Shown: piece after piece, positions 11,039 to 22,456 of the stretch | How positions within the stretch are numbered: the stretch's first letter is position 1 | How the letters are laid out: each line of letters opens with the position of its first letter | Assembly: GCA_036346355.1 (NCBI GenBank) | Contig: CM070580.1 | Coordinates: forward strand, 19,521,374 to 19,585,373 | Reading direction: 5' to 3' | Length of the DNA: 64,000 nt | DNA from: Rhipidocladum racemiflorum | Taxonomy: Eukaryota; Streptophyta; Magnoliopsida; Poales; Poaceae | Notes under the pieces: model-generated | What the model was told of the DNA's origin: nothing | What the model saw: only the letters and a program-made list of their open reading frames with translations | Databases searched by the model: none | Program-made: the position numbers and the translations under genes

Positions 11039-11607
11039 TGACGAGTACCCGCACCATGGGTATCCTCAGCGGCCCAAAAAGACGCACGGGCCGACCCAGG
11101 CCGATCAAGGCCCGAAGTTACGACCACCGGGTAAGGTCCGAACCCACGACCTGGTCTCCGATATCCCGGAGAAGCGACGGCATTTATTGCATATCGGGCG
11201 CATTAAATGCCGGCCATAATGACGACGACGCAGCGGCACAAGTTCCCGACCCCCGCATTTACTACGAGCGGCGCGGCAACTACGGCGACAAGCAGCAGGC
11301 GAGGAGCGGCGGCGATCCTATCAGCCCGCCACTTTCGGACAACCGAGAGCACAGTCTTTTCCTCTTTTTTCCAAACCAACAGTGTAACCTCCCACCTCGC
11401 CTATATAAAGGCGGGAGGGGGGAGCGTGTAAGAGGACGAACAAGAAAGGAGAATCAATACGATCCAACTCACACGAACTGGAGTAGGGACGTTCTGCCCG
11501 AACCAGTATACATCTTGTGCTCACCCGAGTCAAGCCGTTCGAGGAGAGGGAGCGTGCACCCCCGTCGACCTATACAAATTTACTAGCCGGTGCCCTAAAC
11601 ACCGACA
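11039..11607 (+). repeat. 3' LTR of gypsy element
   Basis: This is the 569-bp partner of the 5' LTR, with the same TGACGAGTACCC start, TATA box (TATATAA, 11403-11409) and CACCGACA end. It is followed by AGTGT and the resumed CACTA subterminal repeats. Confidence 0.93.
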
Positions 11608-11840
11608 AGTGTATATAACCGTCTGTAATACATCACCGACGGTTTGTACACATCACCGTCTGTAATCTTCCCTATATCACAGACGGTTATTTTATAGAAC
11701 CGTCTGCAATAAAGTTTGCCTATATATAGGCCCGAGCGCAATTTCGAGTTTGTGGTCCCTGTCTGGGATGAAATGCTAAGACCGTTATATCACCGACGGT
11801 TTGGCAATAGAACCGTCTGTAAGCTTATATAATAGGTGAT
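11608..11840. repeat. CACTA left subterminal repeat array, inner part
   Basis: The array of ACCGTCTGTAAT and ATCACAGACGGTT motifs continues from 1189. The DNA then turns AT-rich (11841-12145) and leads into the transposase gene. Confidence 0.88.
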
Positions 11841-12145
11841 TCTTGTGATCTAATTAAGGTTAGTAATGGATAATTGCATTATATATATTAATTCAGATCT
11901 AAGGTTAGTAATGGATATAAAATTGCCTTATATATATTAATTCAATATCTAGCTTGGTTATGTAAGAAATTTAAGATTGTTTAAATCTAGCTTGTAGATC
12001 CATGTTTTGGTGGTGATCGAAGCTAGCTAGTAATTGGATGTTATAATTGCAATATTATTTTCAAGCTTTAACTTGTTAAGGAAATTGTACTTAATCAGTT
12101 CAAAAGAGGATTCTAATTGGATCGAATATTACATGTGTAGCATAG

Positions 12146-15100
12146 ATGGATCGAAGCTGGATGTACGCTGAGGACCGTACGAGTGTGGAGTATATTAATG
12201 GCGTCTCCACTTTTAGAAGAGCTGCAGAGGAGGACATGTTTAATAAGGGAGTGCAGTATATGCCTTGTCCATGCATGGATTGCGAGAATATGATGATGTT
12301 TCGAAACTCAGTATGACCAAGCACACTTGATTATGCGAGGTTTCAAAAAGGGGTATACATGTTGGACCGATCCACGAAGAAGCGAGAATATACAAGAAGC
12401 GTGTGGTACTGTTAACATCTTCGACGAAGTCAACGATATGCCGGATGATCACATTGATTACGCTTAAGCGAGGATATGTTGCATGATGACAATCTGGACC
12501 AGATCTTGTGCGACGCAGAAGGGAACCGTGATGAAAGGGAATATGAAAAATTCGTGGGTTTGATGGAGGACTCGAAGAAACCTTTGTTTGCTGGTTGCAA
12601 GGTGAAATACACAAGGTTGTCGTCTGTGCTTGAACTACTGAAATTGAAGGCAAGCAATGGTTGGTCAGACAAGAGTTTCACAGCGCTGTTACGTCTATTG
12701 GCAGACATGCTTCCAGAGGGAAATGAGTTGCCGACAACAACCTACAAAGCCAAGAAGGTTCTTTGTCCCTTGGGAATGGAGGTAGAAAGAATACATGCAT
12801 GTCCGAACGATTGTATCCTATACCGCAAAGAGTATGCAAACTTGCATGTATGTCCGGTGTGCAACGCATCCCGGTACAAGCATAAGAGTCATTCAGATGA
12901 GGAGGTGAAGAAAGGAAGTCCTGCTAAGATGGCATGGTATATGCCTCTAATTCCCCAATTGAAGCGTTTGTTTGCTAACCCAAAGGAGGCCAAACTGCTG
13001 TGTTGGCATTCCGAGAAGCGTAAGAACGATGGAATGCTAAGACACCCTGCTGACTCCACCCAGTAGAGAAACATCGATAGGAGGTATGAAGAATTCGCTG
13101 CGGAGATGAGGAATATAAGGTTTGGACTGAGTACAGATGGAATGAATCCTTTCGGTAATATGAGCAGCCGGCATAGCACTTGGCCCGTGAATCTCTGTAT
13201 CTACAACCTTCCTCCTTGGTTGTGTATGAAGCGAAAGTACATTTTATTGTCTGTGCTTATCCAAGGACGAAAACAACCTGGGAACGATATTGATGTGTAC
13301 CTAGCTCCATTGGTGGAAGATCTAAAAACATTGTGGGTTCCTAGGGTACAGGTTTGGGATGCATACAAACGAGAGAACTTCACTTTACACTGCTTGTTGT
13401 TCTGCACCATAAATGATTACCCTGCACTTGCTAACCTGTCGGGCCAGAGTACAAAAGGTGCCAAGGCTTGCACTCACTGCCTAGACGATCTTGAGAGTGT
13501 GTGGGTGAATCACTCGCGTAAAGCCGTGTACATGCGTCACCGTAGGTTCCTTGGGAGGAAACACCCATACCGCAAGATGAAGAGACTATTCGATGGGACG
13601 AACGAAACGGTTCAGCTCAAGGCCTTTTAAGCGGGAGAGATGTTCATGACTTTGTTAAGGATTTGGATGTTACACATGGAAAGGGACGTAACGCAAGGTC
13701 GATCAGTGAGAAGAGCTTATGGAAGAAGAGATCAATCTTTTGGGACCTACCTTCACCGAGCACCTAGAAGTTCGCCACTGCATCGATGTCATGCACGTGG
13801 AGAAGAATGTCTGTGATAGCCTGATTGGTCTCCTACTAAACATTAAGGGCAAAACAAAGGATGGTATCAACGCACGACTTGACTTAGTCGATATGGGCAT
13901 AAGACTTGAGTTAGCACCAAAAGAGACCGTTAAAGGTGGTGCGTATTGCGAACCAGCTTGTTACACTCTGTCAAAGGCCGAAAGAACTGAACTGTGCCAG
14001 TGCTTGCATGGTGTGAAAGTTCCGTCCGGCTACTCGTCCAACATGAAGAGACTTGTTTCAATGCAAGATTTAAAATTAATTGGCAAGAAGTCTCATGATT
14101 GTCATGTGTTGATGACTCAAATGCTCCCTATTGCAATTAGAAGTATTTTACCAGTCAAGGTCCGAGAGACAATCACGAGGCTGTGTTATTTATTTAACAC
14201 AATCGCTCAGAAGGTCATCGATCCTGAAGGACTGGATGCTCTGCAGGCCGAGGTGGTGATGACTCTATGTAATCTTGAGATGTATTTCCCTCCGTCATTT
14301 TTCGATATCATGGTCCATCTCATTGTTCACCTTGTAATAGACATAAAGATGTGCGGGCCTGTGTTCCTACGTAGCATGTACCCGTTCGAGAGGTATATGG
14401 GAATTCTTAAGTCTTACGTACGAAATCGATCCCGTCCGGAGGGTAGCATTGTCGAAGGTTATGCAATCGAAGAGGTCGTCGAGTTCTGCGTCGATTACAT
14501 GGCTCAGGCCCAACCAATAGGTGTGCCTCGATCTTGCCATGAGGGGAGGCTCCAGGGTATCGGGACCATCGGAAGGAAAGCAATCACGCCTGATCCAGTT
14601 GCTTGTGCTCAAACCCATTTCACAGTTCTACAACACATGACTGTAGTGTCCCTGTACATCGTCGAGCACAAGCAATGGCTAAGGCAAGAGAATCCAGCAC
14701 GACAGGAGTCTTGGATCATAAGACAACATAACCTTCAGTTTAACAATTGGTTCAAAGAGTGACCCATCACTGGGAGCTCGTCATATGACACCCTGAAATG
14801 GTTGGCAAAAGGTCCAGCTTTTACAGTTGTCACGTGGAAAGGATACGACTTAAATGGATACACATTTTACACGATAGATCAGGATTTGAAGAGTACAAAC
14901 CAGAACAGTGGGGTCCGCATAGATGCGTTCGATCATTGGGTCAACGAGGAGCTCCTACTATGGGTTCATAGAGGAGATTTGGGAGCTTGACTACGTACTT
15001 TTCAAGATCCCACTATTTCGGTGTCGTTGGGTCCACCTCCAGCACGTGAAGGTTGACAAGTATGGCATCACCACTGTGGATCTCGAACGTGTCGGATACA

Positions 15101-15357
15101 AAGATGAACCATTCGTGCTCGCAAACCAAGTTGTTCAAGTCTTTTATGTTATCGACCCGTCTAACAAGAAGCGCCACGTAGTTGTTCAGGGAAAAAGGAG
15201 GATTGTCGGAGTTGAGAATGTAGTAGATGAGGAAGAGTACAATCAATTTGATGATTTGCCTCCTATCGGAAATGCCAGCATGGTTCAAGAGGAACAAATT
15301 GAGGAAGTCACCTACACACGCGTCGATCATCGTGAAGGGCTAATTTTCACTTTGTAA
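12146..15357 (+). pseudogene. TNP2/TnpD-like CACTA transposase, broken
   Basis: The protein starts MDRSWMY at 12146. The N-terminal part (with CPCMDCENM) is the small transposase-associated domain. The central TNP2 transposase domain is readable at 12476-13630: VCPVCNASRYK, then LSTDGMNPFGN and VWDAYKRENFTLHCLLF, with Asp residues of the expected catalytic region. At 13719-14762 follow HCIDVMHVEKNVCDSLIG and the DUF4218-type block (YMGILKSYVRNRSRPEGSI). The last part, 14802-15357, is the DUF4216-type block (QNSGV, then EEIWELDY). Breaks visible: frameshifts near 12305, 12465, 13640, 13750 and 14950, TAG at 13064-13066, TAA at 13628-13630 and TGA at 14760-14762. The enzyme would bind and cut the CACTA ends. 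No introns are needed to read it. Confidence 0.93.
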
Positions 15358-15832
15358 TTTCAATGTTAACTTGTAAGTAAGAGCATGCATGCATGCATAA
15401 TAAAGTAATATTTTTGTACTTATGTGTACTCATGTTAAGTAATTTTGTATTTATTTCATTTTTTTTCGTGCTTTGAAAAACATTAATCTTTAATGTAGAT
15501 TAATAATTAAAAATATGAGAACCTAAATATAATATTGTCGTGCCACGGAGACAGTACATGGTGGCATCTGTTGTGTGCTTGCCTTGGATGTGGTTGTAGA
15601 GTAGTGTAGTTGACGGTGGTCTGCTAGTAACCAAGCTTTGTAAACTTGCAGATATCAGCAGTTAGGGCATGTTCGGTACATGTTGAGATAGCAGTTCGTT
15701 TAGGTAGGGTGGTCTGCTAGTAACCAAGCTTCGTAAACTTGCAGGCATTAGCAGGTAGGGCATGTTGGTTAGGTAGGGTATAGAGTTTATGAGATGTTGG
15801 AGCAATCAAGACACCCAGAGGGGGGCTGAGCG
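15358..15832. other. spacer after transposase gene
   Basis: No coding region is seen. A stretch of about 75 bases with GGTCTGCTAGTAACCAAGCT occurs twice (about 15616 and 15708), in a partial direct duplication. Confidence 0.5.
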
Positions 15833-16042
15833 GTATCACAGACGGTTCTAAACAAGAACCGTCTGTGATATAGCATAACACGGATGGTTCTACAATAGAA
15901 CCGTCTGCAATATATTAATTTTACAGACGGTTCTAAAAGAGAACCGACTGTGATATAGCATAACACAGACGGTTCTACAACAGAACCGTCTGTGATATAG
16001 CATAACACAGCCGGTTCTAGTTTAGAACCGTCTGTGATATTC
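15833..16042. repeat. internal copy of the CACTA subterminal repeat array
   Basis: At least eight motifs of the TCACAGACGGTTCT and AGAACCGTCTGTGAT type lie here, arranged as inverted pairs spaced by AACAA-like loops and separated by ATAGCATAACAC. They match the motifs at both ends of the element but stand between its two genes. Confidence 0.9.
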
Positions 16043-17902
16043 AAACCCTATAAAACTTGTACACTTGAATCGTTTTCTATCAGACTTCAAACGCTACGCA
16101 CACTTCAAACCCTAATGAGCCCCGCCTCCTCCCCGAGCCCCGCCGCCGCCCCGAGCACACTCGAGCCCCGCCGCCGCCCCGAGCACACTGATGGAGACCG
16201 GCGCCGCCTCCCCGAGCCCCGACGCTGCCTCCCGAGGCCCGCCATGGCAAGCATCCTCCTCCCCCGACGGCTGCGCCTCCTCCTCCCCCGGCGACGTCTC
16301 CTCCTCCATCACAAGGTTGGCCTCATCAGTTCTTGTATCACCATTGTTGATTGCGTCTTGCAGTCCGCTATATGTCCTGTTATCACAAGAAAAGTACCCA
16401 TCAAAATAGTCATCAATAATTCCGGTTGACCTCATATGAGTGCTAATTCCTGTTATCACAAGAAAAGTACCCATCAAACTAGTTGTAGGTTTATTATGGA
16501 TTTTTGGGATTAATCCCGTGATGTCTTGGTTGTTGAGTTTTAAGAATGACTATACAACTATACAAGATAGCCCGCGTGTTGCTGCAGGAATTCTTAGTGA
16601 TATCTAGAGAGAAAAAATGTTTTGAGTGATGCATATACATTGTAAATAACAGTAATATGAAATAATAACGATCGATATGTATCGTGTTGGTAGAAATAAT
16701 TGAGATGATATAGATGCACAAGAGATGAGATTAATAGCACTAATTGCGGTTAGTGAGGACACTTGTAGATATATACTATGGGATCTGTAGGGTTCAATAC
16801 TCGCCCAATTGCTTAAAACAATAGAGACGATGTGGTGGAACCAGAGACAAGGGAATTAACATTGATTAAAGCTAGTGGGGCATCATCTATATATATATAC
16901 GTTGGATCTAAAGAAGAGGAAATTAGTAAGCCATGTTTAATTAAGTAGCCGGTCACGGAATTATAACTTTAGTTGCAATGATCTGTTTTTTCATGTTTCG
17001 TATATACTAGCTGATAGCTCGTGCTTTGTTAGGATAAAAAAGAATATCATAGTACTTCCAGCACACGCGAGTCGACATCATTATGATTAGTTTGCCTGTG
17101 AAACCATGTGGAGGTCAACATATGGATGTGAGATGAGTCCGCTATATGTCCTGTTATCACAAGAAAAGTACCCATCAAAATGACATCTTAGAGCAATGGA
17201 ATCCAAAATCACTGTCCAACAAATTGTCATGGGGCCTTACCAAAATGCATTCTCCTCTGGCATTAATAGAAGTAAGAGACCAGCAAAGCAGTTCATCGCT
17301 TGCAACATTCAAAAAACAAATCTTTGCTAAGAGAAGACTCAACAAATATCCAGTATAAACCATGAATAGCTTGTCAACAATATTATTGTAACACCAGGAT
17401 ATTGGTTGAGAAAGACTAGTCACCTCCATATTTTATTGGAACCATTGAGTGAAGTTTTTGGGTTCAGTAGTGGGGGTGTGACTTGGAGTACAACAAGTCA
17501 ACAACGTGGATCAAATGTTATTAAGGAGCTCCAAAGAAGCAAATGACTTCCAGCAACATAAAGCAAGTAACGTGGATCAGCATTAATGGATACATTTACC
17601 TGGCAGTAACCAACTGTTGGATTGTGTCCACTCATCAGCTAATTCTAAATTATGATTGTAGAGAAGCTGATATTATGTGTTATTTTCTTAGTCCACCTCT
17701 ATCCTTTCCATTCCCTCTTTCCTACCCACTTCCTCTACCTTCGTTCCTTCCTCTATAACATAAAAATGTTTAAGTTTGGTGAATAACATTATTTCAAATT
17801 AATGTGTTATTTTCTTATGTCCATTTGGTGAATTTTCAAATTAATTGCAACCTCTGTCCGTTTGGTGAATAACATTATTTCAATATTTTCTGTCCACCTT
17901 AG
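16043..17902. other. spacer between CACTA genes with GC-rich leader and repeated block
   Basis: From 16113 to 16310 the DNA is GC-rich and contains the repeat CGCCGCCCCGAGCACACT. It might be the leader or first exon of the Ulp1-like gene, but no conserved protein is seen. A block with TATCACAAGAAAAGTACCC occurs at about 16380, 16453 and 17155; the first and third copies also share TCCGCTATATGTCCTG before it. The rest is AT-rich and probably intronic. Confidence 0.5.
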
Positions 17903-20789
17903 GCCCAACTGATAAGCCGAGTCAAGTCAAACCAACTCGCGCTCCAAGAAAAGCAAACAAAAGGCCAACAGGCCGATATAGCATCACGGCGATCGATCCG
18001 AAAGATGGGTCCCCTACCGGAAGTAAAAAGGTAGTGAATGCATTACGAACAATGTGCGGGATAGTTGCACGTGAACGGGTCCCCATCACATGTACATCCT
18101 GGAAGTCGGACTGACGAGGGCCGCAACGACCTGCTTACAGAAATCCTTTCCTCCTTCAATCTCCCAGAAGAACTCGAGGACCCTGTGCGACGGTATGCAT
18201 TGCTAGTGGCAAGAAAGGTGTGGAAGACCTTTAAGAGCACACTTGTCAAGGAATACGTCAATAAGGATAGGACTCCCTACTCTAAGTACGGGTTCATTAG
18301 TGAGGATTTATGGCGACGTTTTGTTCAGTTGAAGACGACAGATCAATTCTTGATTGAAAGCGAAGCACACAAGGCCCTGCAGGCAAGGAACACCCACCCC
18401 CACAGACTCGGCACCGCTGGCTACGCGGGGAAGAGGATGCAATGGGACAGGGAGGACGAGGGGGACTCCGCACCATTTGCATCAATTGCTGACCAGCGCG
18501 CTAGAGACTGGCTAAGAGCGAGGTCATGTGCCACACCATCTGGCACCATCTCCTTTACAAACCCTGCGGACGAGGAAGTCTGCCAACGTTTGGTAAGATA
18601 TCGAACCACCATTTTGGTACGTATTTAGTTCCTAACTTCATAAGTGAAATAACTTGCTGCGATCTTGCAGGCAGAGTTGAGTGCACAATCTTCCGAAGGA
18701 TCTTTTGTCCCAAATAGGGAGAGAGATGCACTCTCCACGGCATTGGGAAACAAGGAACACCCTGGTCGCACGCGAGGCAAAGGGGTTTTCGTTCCCTGGA
18801 AAACGGGCTTCGAAGACACTCACATGTACCGGAGTAAGAAGAGAGGTAGAGACGAGCGCGAGCAAAAGATCGTGAAGGATCTTGAGGACAGGCTGAGAGG
18901 AGAATTCGATGATAGGATAAGAAGCCTCGAGGAAAGGCTCAATGCTCAAAACACACAGCCTGTGGAAGGCCAAGGGTTCAGCCCCACTACACGTAAGAGC
19001 AGTTGTGCGTCATACGACTGGAGTAAACACGTTGGCAAATTCCCTATCTGTGACATCAAGGTATACTAATTTAGATCTCTTGAATGCTCCATAGATATAT
19101 CTTTTGGGCACATTAGCTAATTGGGTACCGTTGTGTAGGAGCCCACGCGGTGCAATCTCCTGGTGAGAGTTGCCAATTGCTCCCTTCCTATACAGGCTGC
19201 TTGGGGCCTCGCGTATCCATCCATTGAAGGGGCGATGGTGCACGGTACCCTGCTAGCGCCGGGTTTCACGAAGGTCAATGTGGATGGCGTTCATGACATT
19301 TTCAAGATCGTCATGCTACAATTGCCTCCAAATGACGAGCTTCAGACACTGGGGGATGTCATCGGCACATTCATCCAAAGGCCCAAAGAAATGACATATC
19401 TCTAGACATCCATCCTCCACCAGAAGTACCTCTACTTCCTCCGCCAGAAGTTGATCCAATTCCCCCCAAATCAGTTATCGTGCCCTCCCCACCCAAAAAC
19501 ATTGACAGTGAGTTTGATATTGACTTTGACTATGATTGCTCTCTACTCCCCTCGTCTCCCCCGAAGATTTCCGTTCCAACAAAGAAAGGGAAGGGCAAAT
19601 CGAAAAAGATAGGGAAGGCCTTGGAGTACTATCCGATGGCCCCGTTAGCCTGGGTATTCAAGCTAGGAGAGCCTTTAATAACGGAAGATCGCATGAAGAC
19701 ATTGACTTACTGCTGCAAAAGCCTGCATACATACTACATGAGACAAGCTAACAAGCCAGAGAACGAACGTACAACAAGTATCATGGTCCACTACAAGCCT
19801 AGGCATCTGTTCAACGAGTCAGCGGGGGGCTACTTCGCGGTCGGCTTCCAGGACCTGTTCGATCTCTTCAACCTCGACGCCCTCGACGCCTCGCTATTAA
19901 GATGCTGGACATTGTGAGTGTGTCTTCCCTGTAATACCGATAAATGTCATATATATATATATATTTGAAGTGACCCCTTTGCCTAACTTTTGTATATATA
20001 GATTCATGATACGCGAAGCGAGAACGAACAATACATCGGTGGGTTTCCTCGACCCACTCTTAGTCTCGCAGCCAACAATGAACCAAGATACAAAAGCAGT
20101 AGAGGAATACGTACGACATGCCTTGGATGCTCATAAAGATAAAAGTTTCATACTTTTACCCTTTAACCCAGGGTAAGTGCTGCCCGACTTGGTATACTCT
20201 CATTTGTAATGTGCACGCAATACTTTGGTGCTAATTGACCATGGCAACATACCTATGCAGGTTTCACTGGGTTCTAATTGTAATTCATCTGGCCAAGAAC
20301 AGGGTTATTTACGTTGATTCCTCACATACCGGCAACCACGACTTGAACCCTATCGCACGGTTAATCACCAGGTAACCACGTTGTTTAAGGTGCTTGTTGC
20401 TCCTGAAATAGCTGAGGCTAACCTTTCGAAATCACGTAGGACGGTCAAAGCTTTGCGAGATCCTTCTGTTCAAGGCGGGGATAAGGCGTTGCAGCACGAT
20501 TTCAAGTTTCCGGTATCCTCTATACAGTATAATCCTATTTCAAACTCCGTAGCCATGATTCTCGAACTAAGCAATTCTATTTTTGCAGTGCCACCAACAG
20601 GGATAGGGCAATAACCGATGTGGATTTTACGTTTGCCATAACATGCATCTCCTCGTCAATGCAACACAAATGAGTAAGGATAAAACTTCGTTGCAAGACA
20701 AGGATCTGGCGTCCATTCGAGGAAAACTTTGTTTTTTCCTAGTCACTGAAGTCATTAGTAAAATAGGCGAGTTCTACGCAGGTGCCTAA
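17903..20789 (+). pseudogene. second CACTA gene: transposon protein with C-terminal Ulp1/C48-like protease domain
   Basis: Seven exons join in frame with GT-AG introns: about 17903-18592, 18671-19060, 19139-19913, 20002-20172, 20261-20371, 20440-20512 and 20589-20789. The start is not certain. The N-terminal part (YSITAIDPKDG, CGIVARERVPIT) and the region at 19139-19405 resemble domains of plant transposon proteins that stand before Ulp1 domains; a proline-rich linker follows. The last exons are Ulp1-like: FHWVLIVIHL (His, 20265-20267), IYVDSS (Asp, 20316-20318), CHQQ (Gln, 20595-20600) and RCGFYVC (Cys, 20619-20621). This set is the catalytic site of SUMO-specific cysteine proteases (family C48). 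Breaks: frameshifts near 18105 and 19400 and a TAG stop at 20604-20606, just before the catalytic Cys. Its role in the element is unknown; it might remove SUMO from host or element proteins. Confidence 0.85.
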
Positions 20790-22020
20790 CTGCAAGAGTT
20801 AGGTTTTTCTCTGTATTGCCACTTGTACTGTTTTAATTTATGAAACTTGTGTTGTAATTTGTGAAGATTGTGGACGCAGTTTTTCTCTCAGATTCTTTGA
20901 ACGACGTCTTTGTATTGTAGTTCTTACAAATGAGTTCCAGACTTCACATTTTTTCGGCTTTATTTGCTGAAATGGATGTAATGATAGTGCTTGTGATGAT
21001 CTATGATCGCTGAAATGGATGTAATGTCTCTGTGTATCTGATGATCTATGATCTGTGAAATGGATGTAATGATGCTTGTGATGTCTCTGTGATCGTTGAA
21101 ATGGATGTAATAATGCTTCTGTGTTGATCTTCAATTCATGGGCCTGAAGGGAGTCAGCATATCTCATATCAAGAGCCATCTTCGGGTACTTAACTGTATA
21201 TTTACTTATATATTGGCTAATGACTCTTGTTTATGTCATTACCTGAAGCTATTATTTTTTGTTGTCATTACCTGTAGCTATAGTGTATGCTTTTTTGTTC
21301 AGTACCTTGTAGTGTAGACCCTTCAAATTAACTTTTACCAATTTCTAATACACATATTCTATGTTGGTTTTCCAGGTGGACCCTCAGGATGTTGTTATGG
21401 TATGTGCTGAGCTTCTTCAGTTCTAAAAGATGATTGGTATGGTATGTTGTTATGGTATGTGTTGATTGTAAACTAGTTTTATGGCAGCTGCACCTGTGGC
21501 TGCAATCCTTTGAAGCTAATTCATAGTTGATATTTGAGATATATATCATGAATTTTCGAATTTGTAGTGATCTGCTTATTCTGTACTTTTATAATTTAAC
21601 ATTGCTATACTTAGATCATCGTTGTTCTTAGCCATATAATTTTGCTGTTAACAGCTTGTCATATCATGTTTACAGCAGGGTAGATTCCATCGAGAAGCTC
21701 CGTGAAAAATTACCATCATTGCGAGCTGAGATAAAAGATGATTGTAAGCTTCCTTTGCACGAAACTGGATGTTTGTTCTACTTTGGTTACTTCTTGGTTC
21801 AGCTTTAAGTCTTTTAGCGATATTGGTAATTGATATTACTTTTCTTCTTCTTCAGTTAAGCCTTTGTGCGCTTTGTTCTTTATGTCCTTGTTCTATTGGT
21901 TCCTGTGAAGTAGCTTCTGTGTATAAACTGCAATGTAGCTTCTGTGTTATGTCTATTTCAGAGGGCATGGCTAGCATTTCCTGAGGCTAGCCAATAAACA
22001 GATAAAGGTCGTTGTATGAA
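20790..22020. other. 3' part of the CACTA interior
   Basis: No coding region is seen. GAAATGGATGTAATGAT-like strings with GTGATGTCTCTGTGATC-like strings are repeated four times between 20970 and 21120 (a short degenerate tandem repeat). The rest is AT-rich. Confidence 0.5.
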
Positions 22021-22440
22021 CAGCCACATCACAGACGGTTCTTATTTTTAACCGTCTGTGATAATTTATCGCAGACGGTTCACAAATAAGAACCGTCTGT
22101 GATATTAACTATCACAGACGGTTCATACATGTAAACCGTCTGTGATAGTTTGTATAACACAGACGGTTCATACACTAAACCGACTGTGATATCTACACTA
22201 TCACAGACGGTTGGTATAAGGAACCATTAGTGATAGGATTTATATCACAGACGGTTCATATTACAAACCGTCGGTAGATTTAATATATCACTGACGGTTC
22301 TAAATAAGAACCGTCTGTGAGATTATTATCACAGACGGTTTATAAAACCGTCTGTGAAGTGGCTCTATTATTACTGACCCATTGTTACAGACGGTTCACA
22401 AAGCCGTCTCTGATGATATTTATGAACCATCTCTGATGAG
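22021..22440. repeat. CACTA right subterminal repeat array
   Basis: About fifteen copies of ATCACAGACGGTT and AACCGTCTGTGAT alternate in both orientations up to the right terminus. Confidence 0.93.
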
Positions 22441-22456
22441 CAATTCTGTAGTAGTG
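22441..22456 (-). repeat. CACTA right terminal inverted repeat
   Basis: CAATTCTGTAGTAGTG on the plus strand is the complement of the left end and is followed directly by the TGC duplication at 22457-22459. Confidence 0.95.

Larger units (their letters stand above)
1190..11607 (+). mobile_element. Ty3/gypsy LTR retrotransposon, Tat lineage, nested in the CACTA
   Basis: Two long terminal repeats of about 570 bp (TGACGAGTACCC ... ACACCGACA) flank gag, protease, reverse transcriptase, RNase H and integrase in that order, the Ty3/gypsy order. The second RNase H-like domain with YFDGS, the absence of a chromodomain after the integrase, an antisense ORF and a long repetitive 3' region all fit the Tat lineage (RIRE2/Grande/Retand relatives). 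The five bases before it are AGTAC and those after are AGTGT. If this is the target duplication, it has two transitions. The coding region has many frameshifts and stops, so this copy is not autonomous. It landed in the left subterminal repeats of the CACTA and is therefore younger than the CACTA insertion. Confidence 0.93.
954..22456 (+). mobile_element. complete CACTA (En/Spm-type) DNA transposon
   Basis: The left end begins CACTACTACAGAAATG at 954 and the right end, read on the minus strand from 22456, begins CACTACTACAGAATTG (15 of 16 matches). Direct TGC duplications lie at 951-953 and 22457-22459, the 3-bp size typical of this superfamily. Both ends carry arrays of a subterminal motif of the type ATCACAGACGGTT in both orientations. 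Inside are a TNP2-like transposase gene and a second gene with a Ulp1-like protease domain. The element spans 21.5 kb, of which 10.4 kb is a nested gypsy retrotransposon, so the CACTA itself is about 11.1 kb. Both genes carry breaks, so this copy could move only with help from another copy. Confidence 0.95.

Noticed and set aside
10350..11219. Long open frame of 289 codons across the gypsy tandem repeats and LTR
   Set aside because: It runs through a GC-rich tandem array into the LTR, has no known domain, and all neighbouring frames are equally open. It is a product of repetition and base content.
15833..16042. CRISPR-like look of the regularly spaced inverted repeats (also 22021-22440)
   Set aside because: This is a plant genome, and the spacers are short, AT-rich and repetitive. 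They are CACTA subterminal motifs.
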